From Pyropia yezoensis (taxonomy: Eukaryota; Rhodophyta; Bangiophyceae; Bangiales; Bangiaceae): a stretch of DNA of 64,000 nucleotides. Location: contig CM020620.1 in NCBI GenBank assembly GCA_009829735.1, positions 19,318,020-19,382,019 on the forward strand. The letters are read 5' to 3'. Under the pieces are notes generated by a model. The model was not told where the DNA came from. It searched no databases and worked only from the letters and a program-made list of their open reading frames with translations. Position 1 is the first letter of the stretch. Each line of letters starts with the position of its first letter. Of this stretch, positions 58,916 to 64,000 are shown in pieces. The position numbers and the translations under genes are program-made.

Positions 58916-59908
58916 ATGGCAGCGTACGTCCCCCCCGTCGCCGGCTATGACAACTCGGCCTGCGCCGCCAACGCGCGTGCCGTGGCGGCGGCCGCGTCGG
59001 CGGCGGCGGCGGCGGCAGCGGCGGCAGCTGCGGCCGTCTCGGACGCTGACGCGGAAGACTGCATTTCGCCCGCCTCGGCAGGGGCGGCGGCTGCGGCCGC
59101 CGCGGCCGCGGCGGCGACGGCAGCGGCAGAGGACAACCCGCCGCCTGACGTGCCCGGCATCCCCCCCGTGGCCGAGGACGACGAGGAGCCTCTGATGGAG
59201 GTGGCGGCCGCGCAGGAGCAGGCGCTGCTGGTGTTTCACCAGGTCAAGACGGAGAAGATGGCGGGCGCAGATGGCAGCCCGGCAAAAGACGGGCACGTTG
59301 GCGGTGGCGGTGGCGGCGGTGGCCGCGGCGGTGGGCCGTCTACGCCGGGGCCAGCGTTGGCGGCGGGGATGTCGGGAGCCGCGGCTGGCACCCCCGCCAG
59401 CGCCACTGGCGGCGGCACCTCCGCCGCGGACGTCGCTGCTGCTGCCGCTGCCGCCACCGCTGCGGCCGCTGCCGCGGCGGCTGCCGGCGGCTCCCCCGAC
59501 GGCGGCGGCGGTGCCCCCCCCGGCGGCGGCGACGACGAGCAGCCGGCGGACCTGCTGGACAAGGCAGCCAAGCAAAAGCAGCGGGAGCGAGCCAACCGGG
59601 CGTCTGCGTCAGCGTCGCGTGCCCGGGTGCAGCGGTACCAGACGGAGCTGGAGCGCCGCCTGTCGGCGACAGAAGCGGAGCGCAACCGCCTGCGCCTCGC
59701 CGCCACCCGGACGATTGACAAGGCGACGGCGTTGGAGGCGGCTAACGCGACGCTGCGGGGGGTGGTGCGGCGGCTGTGGGAGGGGCGGGACCCGACACTG
59801 CGGCAGCTGCTCGCCGAGGAGGGAGCGGCGCAGCTGGCATTGGATGGGGGGGCGGAGGGGGCTGGGGGGGGTGCGACCGCGACACCACCGCCGCCGCCGC
59901 AGCCGTAG
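58916..59908 (+). CDS. bZIP transcription factor
   Basis: 330 residues from the ATG at 58916 (context TTGCCATGG; the frame is open slightly upstream without ATG). The N-terminal two thirds are Ala/Gly-rich and acidic, a likely activation region, including VFHQVKTEKM near residue 105. The basic region lies at about 215-243: KQKQRERANRASASASRARV has the invariant Asn (N227) and Arg (R235) eight apart, required for base contact. The zipper follows (ELERRLSATEAERNRLRLA and ATALEAANATLRGVVRRLW), with Leu/Ala at most heptad positions, then a helical stretch LRQLLAEEGAAQLAL and a Pro tail. It binds DNA as a dimer in the nucleus; target genes are unknown. ACGT repeats upstream are possible autoregulatory sites. 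Confidence 0.85.
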   Translation: MAAYVPPVAGYDNSACAANARAVAAAASAAAAAAAAAAAAVSDADAEDCISPASAGAAAAAAAAAAATAAAEDNPPPDVPGIPPVAEDDEEPLMEVAAAQEQALLVFHQVKTEKMAGADGSPAKDGHVGGGGGGGGRGGGPSTPGPALAAGMSGAAAGTPASATGGGTSAADVAAAAAAATAAAAAAAAAGGSPDGGGGAPPGGGDDEQPADLLDKAAKQKQRERANRASASASRARVQRYQTELERRLSATEAERNRLRLAATRTIDKATALEAANATLRGVVRRLWEGRDPTLRQLLAEEGAAQLALDGGAEGAGGGATATPPPPPQP

Positions 59909-60547
59909 GGGCGTGTTCGTGGCGGGGGGTGTGGCGGCTTGTCTTGTTTTTTTTTTGTTTTTGCCTTGTGTTGTACGTACTTTGTGTCTGCTTTTTTTTT
60001 TTTTTTTCCTTGACATGACAACAGTTGCGCATGGTGCCATTTGGCATCGTCGGCGACAGAGGACAAACGGCAAGTAGCGAGGCGGGGCTGGAACAAGTGC
60101 ACCACTTGTCGCACGGCTGGGGGGCGGTCGCCACCGCGACGGCAGTGCGACGGGGGGAGAGGTGCCAGCAGGGCTGCCTGCCCGCCCACCCGCGCGCCCG
60201 TTGTCCTCAAAACGGGGCAACGACAGTACCGTCGGCGTAGACCTCTCTTTGACAGGCCTCGGCGGCCGCCGCTGCAAAAGGAGGCCGCCAACGCCACGCC
60301 GTCACCATGCCGTCGCGCGACAGTGGAGGGTGGGGGGGTTCCGCACCCAGCCGGGCGGCGAGAAGAGGTGAAAGCAAGTCACAACGATAGAGCAAACGCC
60401 GCGCGCGCGGCGCGCGCACGGTCCTCTTGACCAGCGGGTCAGCGGGAATGCCAGCTGGGGAGCACGGCGCTGGTGGTGCCCGCGCACCACCCCATCCCCT
60501 CCCCTCCCCCCCGCCTTTCGCCCCGTCCTTCCCCCCTCACAATAACC
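59909..60547. other. Spacer between convergent bZIP and pseudokinase genes
   Basis: Contains T runs (59946-59958 and 59993-60007) typical of a 3' flank and no credible gene. Confidence 0.5.
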
Positions 60548-63500
60548 TCACACTGGCGGCTCTGCGTAGGACGGAGCATCTGAGTGGCGCCATCGCCGCC
60601 AGCGGGTGGCTTCCCCCCCCCCACCCCCACCCCACCCACCCGTCCGTGCCTCCATTCGCCCTTCCGTCCGCCGTCGGCCGCGCAGGCGGGAGGTCCGCAG
60701 CGCCACGCTCCCTCCGGCAGGACCGACTGCCGCAGTCGCTGCAGCGGCTGCGGCGGCCGCTGCCGCCACCGATGATGTCCCCGCGTCCGACGCTGCCATG
60801 CGAGAAAGGCGGTGGGAGGGGGTTGCTCCCCGGGTGGCTGCGGCGGCCGCCGCCGCCGCTGCCACCGACGACGACCCCGCGTCCGACGCTGCCATGCGGG
60901 AAAGGCGGTGGGAAGGGGCTGTTCCCCGGGTGGCGGCGGCGGCGGCAGCCGCCGCTGCCACCGATACCGTCCCCGCGTCCGACGCTGCCAAGCGGCGGAG
61001 GCGATGGGGGGGTGTTGCTTCCCTGTAGTCTGGGTGCACGAGGCTAATCTCCTCCGGAGTGGGTGCCCAGCAGCCGCCGGCAGCAGCGGCGGCAGCACTG
61101 TCGCCAGCATGTTGTGGTGGCGGCGGCGGCGGCGGCCTCCTCGTGGCATCCGCCGAGACAGTCGACTCCCACGCGGCTGACGACAGTGCGCCGCCGTCAC
61201 GATCGTCACGGGTGACATCGCTCGACGCGGTGTGCGCCGCACTCGACGTTGTCCGAGTCACATTCGACGCCGTTCGCGTTATATTGGACAGGAGGCTAGC
61301 GCTGCTGCTGCCGATACGGTCCCCGGCGGCGGCGCGATCCCCTCCCCCGCCCCCCCCCCTTGCGGGCGCAGCCTCGACGGCCGGCGGCATCCCCCGCGAC
61401 ACCCCCACCGGACCGGGTGCCGGCGCGGTGTCCTCCCAAGGCGGCACTGCAATGGCCAGTTGCCGCGCGGGCGCGACGCGGTCAATCAGCTCAAAGCGGC
61501 GGGCAACCGACGCTTTGCGGCGGGCGGCCTCGGCGGCCGCGGGGCCTACGCCGCCGCCGCCGCCGCCGCCCATGCCAACGCCGCCGCCCACGGCACGGGC
61601 GCGCAATGCCACGGGGGGGGCGGCGACCCAGGCGGGGGCGCGACCGCCAACGACCCCAACCGCCGGGGTGCGGCCAACGGCCGGCGCCGCAGACGCCTGT
61701 CGCCGCAGGCCACCGCCAGTGGCGGCAACGGCAACAGCGCCACGACCGCTGTGGCGGCGGTCGGACCGTTGCGGCACGCCGCCCGTAAAGGTGGCCGCAC
61801 CTTGCAGCTGGCCGCGGCCAGTGCCGGCGCAACCCGAGTCGCCGATGCCGTCGGCGGCAGGTGGCCGCCGCTGCTCGTAGTCGCCATTGCCGCCCTCGTC
61901 CCTGGACAATGGGCGTGTCGGCCGCGACCGCCGCGCCGGGTTACTCCCTGGCCGCGTCCGAGCGTCGGGCGCCGACGGCCGGGTGTCGCCAACGTCGGGT
62001 GGACGGGTGACGGCCGGCCGCTCCCGCGCTGCCAATGCTGGCGCCACACCAGCCGCCTCGTCTGGCGCTGTCGTCGCCGGCACGTCTTGGCGGGGTGCAA
62101 ACCAAGGCGCCCGTAGCGCCACGTCGGCCGCGGGCCGCCGGCTCGGTGCTGCCGCGAGTAGTGACGATACCAGTGACCGCCCCGCCTCAGACACCCCCCG
62201 CCACGAGGCTTCCACCAACGCATCAGAGGAGGGGCCCCGGGGCGGCCCGGCCGGTGCGTTGGCCGTCATGCACCCGCACACGCCAGCACTGCCTCTCGCC
62301 GGCCCGCTGCCGCGGCGATCCGCGGTGGTTGAGCCGATTGCTGTCGACGCAAACGAGACGGACAGGACGGACCACGCCGACGGCGGCGGCGGCGCGGTGG
62401 CGGTGCCACTCCTGCAGTGGCAACCGCAGCAGGTAGGCGTCGGTACGGGGTGGTGTGCCGGGTAACCCCCCGTCAGGAGGTAGTAGAGTGTGACGCCAGC
62501 CGCATACACGTCACTGGGCGGGCCGTAGGTGGTACCCGGAGCGCCCAGTTCGGGGGGGATGAAGTGCGCCGCAGTCGGGTCCACGTCCCCTTCTGCGGCC
62601 ATGGCTTGCAGCGCCGACGCTGTCGCGGCGGCGGCCGCCGCCAATTCCTCGGGGGTCGGCGCGGCAGCGGCGACGCAGCAGGGTGCCCCCCCCGCCAGCT
62701 GTGGCCGTGATGCATATCTGGCGGAGGTGGAGCCACACCACAAGGAACCCCTCCAGCCGCCGCCCCCGACGCCCACCGACGGGCGGCTGTAGGAAAAGCC
62801 CGACAGGTTCGAGACGCTCCCCAGCGGTGGGGCAGAGCCCGGAGAACCTCCATACACCCCCGCCGCGGCGGCGGCGCCCACCACCTCCACCCGCGGCGGG
62901 GCGATGCCGCCCATGGCAAGCGGATGGGTGGCGCCGATACGGCCGCCGCCGGTGCCGCCCACCCTCCCAAGCCCCGCAGCACCGTCGACGACAAGGTCTC
63001 CCGCCAATCGCTGGTAATTGTACCACGCGGCGCGCCCCCACGACACGAGCCGCACCTGGCTGGTCGTCGGCACGACCCCCACCCGCGCCGCAGACAGCAG
63101 CGTCGCTGGCCGCACCCGCCGGTGGACCACCCCCTGCGCGTGGAGGGCGGCGAGGGTGGTTAGCATCGCACGCGCAAAGACGATGACGAGCGCCTCAGGA
63201 AGCCCCCCCTCGCCGCCACGGGCGGCCACCATCTCCGCCGCTGACCCGCCCGGCAGGAGCTCAGTGACCAGCTCCAGCGCCGCCGCCGAGTCAAACGCGT
63301 CAATGAGGCGGAGCGCGCCGGGAACGGCGGCGGCGGCGGTAAACTGCAGGACCCGGACGCTGTGGTAGCCCCGTGCAATGGCCGCCTCGGACGCGGCTGA
63401 CGCGACCTTGGTCACCCGCTTAACCGCCACCAGCCGCAGCGCGCGGCGGCGATCATAGCCCATGACCACCACCGCCGGTGAGAGGGCACCCGCCGACGGA

Positions 63501-64000
63501 GCCACCGCCGCCGACAGGCGGGTGGTGGTCAACTCGTAGTGAGACCGCAGCCGTCGGCGGATGGACGTGACTGCCCGTACCCACCGCACCATGTCCGCTT
63601 CGGACGCGAGCGTCAGGATGAGGCGCTTGGCCGACCCGCCGCCGCCCGCCCCCCCCCGGTTGCGGTCCTTGGCCCACCAGCCGCCGCCGCCGCCACCGCC
63701 GCCACCACCCCCTCCATCGCCGGCGCCGCCACGGCTGCTGCGGGCGCCGCCGCCCCCCCCCGCAGCGGGCGTACCGGTCGGCGGCGACGGCAGCGGTGGC
63801 GGGAGTGTGTAGCGGATCTCCACGTCAAAGGACTCGGCCACAAACTCCACATCGTCAATCGCATGTCCGGGGATGGTCAACGTCTTGCCGGGGCCCGCCT
63901 TGGTCACTTGCAGCGCAAAGTCCCGCACCGTCACATGGGCCTTGCACAGGGGCGTCAGCCGGCTGCCGCGGCGGAGCAGCACCCAGCCGTCCAGGCCGGT
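60548..64000 (-). CDS. PH-domain pseudokinase, 5' end beyond the window
   Basis: 1,150 codons to the window edge without a start. The first 150 residues are a PH-like domain: GLDGWVLLRRGSRLTPLC, a Gly-rich insertion in a loop, and a final helix EADMVRWVRAVTSIRRR. A protein-kinase fold follows (about 165-640) with VAVKRV (K194, the ATP-anchoring Lys is kept) but HRR (293-295) where HRD is expected, no Asn after it, SWG (320-322) instead of DFG, and a degenerate FIPPELGAP activation-segment end, then SDVYAAGVTLYYLLTGGYP. Loss of both catalytic Asp residues makes it a pseudokinase, so a scaffold or allosteric role is likely. The rest is disordered, ending in three 32-residue tandem repeats (SHRLSRMAASDAG plus an Ala run) and a Gly-rich tail. 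PH plus kinase order resembles membrane-recruited AGC/CAMK-type proteins but no subfamily is claimed. Confidence 0.75.
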   Translation of the reverse strand, partial: TGLDGWVLLRRGSRLTPLCKAHVTVRDFALQVTKAGPGKTLTIPGHAIDDVEFVAESFDVEIRYTLPPPLPSPPTGTPAAGGGGGARSSRGGAGDGGGGGGGGGGGGWWAKDRNRGGAGGGGSAKRLILTLASEADMVRWVRAVTSIRRRLRSHYELTTTRLSAAVAPSAGALSPAVVVMGYDRRRALRLVAVKRVTKVASAASEAAIARGYHSVRVLQFTAAAAVPGALRLIDAFDSAAALELVTELLPGGSAAEMVAARGGEGGLPEALVIVFARAMLTTLAALHAQGVVHRRVRPATLLSAARVGVVPTTSQVRLVSWGRAAWYNYQRLAGDLVVDGAAGLGRVGGTGGGRIGATHPLAMGGIAPPRVEVVGAAAAAGVYGGSPGSAPPLGSVSNLSGFSYSRPSVGVGGGGWRGSLWCGSTSARYASRPQLAGGAPCCVAAAAPTPEELAAAAAATASALQAMAAEGDVDPTAAHFIPPELGAPGTTYGPPSDVYAAGVTLYYLLTGGYPAHHPVPTPTCCGCHCRSGTATAPPPPSAWSVLSVSFASTAIGSTTADRRGSGPARGSAGVCGCMTANAPAGPPRGPSSDALVEASWRGVSEAGRSLVSSLLAAAPSRRPAADVALRAPWFAPRQDVPATTAPDEAAGVAPALAARERPAVTRPPDVGDTRPSAPDARTRPGSNPARRSRPTRPLSRDEGGNGDYEQRRPPAADGIGDSGCAGTGRGQLQGAATFTGGVPQRSDRRHSGRGAVAVAATGGGLRRQASAAPAVGRTPAVGVVGGRAPAWVAAPPVALRARAVGGGVGMGGGGGGGVGPAAAEAARRKASVARRFELIDRVAPARQLAIAVPPWEDTAPAPGPVGVSRGMPPAVEAAPARGGGGGGDRAAAGDRIGSSSASLLSNITRTASNVTRTTSSAAHTASSDVTRDDRDGGALSSAAWESTVSADATRRPPPPPPPQHAGDSAAAAAAGGCWAPTPEEISLVHPDYREATPPHRLRRLAASDAGTVSVAAAAAAAAATRGTAPSHRLSRMAASDAGSSSVAAAAAAAAATRGATPSHRLSRMAASDAGTSSVAAAAAAAAAATAAVGPAGGSVALRTSRLRGRRRTEGRMEARTGGWGGGGGGEATRWRRWRHSDAPSYAEPPV

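Overview
This window looks like nuclear DNA of a GC-rich eukaryotic alga, most likely a bangiophyte red alga of the Porphyra/Pyropia type. That is an inference. The evidence is very GC-rich, Ala/Gly/Pro-rich coding sequence, few and short GT-AG introns, a plant/cyanobacterial-type 1,4-dihydroxy-2-naphthoate prenyltransferase, a starch-phosphorylating (phosphoglucan, water) dikinase relic, a plant-like embryogenesis-like protein and a cytosolic uS4 ribosomal protein. No prokaryotic operon structure is present.

Layout. 1-9 kb: a secreted metallo-beta-lactamase-fold protein, a macro-domain protein, then two decayed genes (a root-cap-domain relic with one in-frame stop and a phosphoglucan, water dikinase relic with frameshifts and a stop). 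9-22 kb: an unidentified short gene, a PIF/Harbinger transposon (three-exon transposase plus a convergent SANT-like gene), a pogo/jerky-like DNA transposon with inverted repeats, and a large ankyrin-repeat gene with a hierarchically duplicated repeat array. 22.1-31.2 kb: a complete Ty3/gypsy chromovirus with 407-bp LTRs that differ at two positions, a CACAG target duplication, gag, pol with chromodomain, and a 1.8-kb 3' non-coding region holding a tRNA-like relic, an 18-bp minisatellite and five near-perfect palindromes. 32-35.5 kb: a MenA-type prenyltransferase gene with an in-frame TAA, an Ala-rich ORF, and a two-exon embryogenesis-like protein gene. 36-46 kb: degenerate sequence, then a second Harbinger-type transposon (SANT-like gene and Plant_tran-type transposase, again tail to tail). 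46-50.8 kb: a less GC-rich, gene-poor stretch with a compound palindrome. 50.8-64 kb: gene-rich housekeeping and signalling region: ribosomal protein S9 (uS4), ribose-phosphate pyrophosphokinase, a Ser-rich membrane protein, a bZIP factor, and a PH-domain/pseudokinase protein that runs off the right edge.

How it fits together. The window alternates between host genes and mobile elements: three transposons and one retrotransposon occupy roughly 20 kb. Intron structures of the first Harbinger transposase, uS4, the pyrophosphokinase and the embryogenesis-like gene could be resolved to the base from reading phase and conserved protein motifs. Three conserved genes carry in-frame stop codons at otherwise conserved positions. 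Whether these are pseudogenes, assembly errors or something else is the most consequential open question. The most unusual architectures are the palindrome array inside the retrotransposon, the 99/396/792-bp nested ankyrin duplication, the PH-pseudokinase fusion and the repeated tail-to-tail Harbinger gene pairs.
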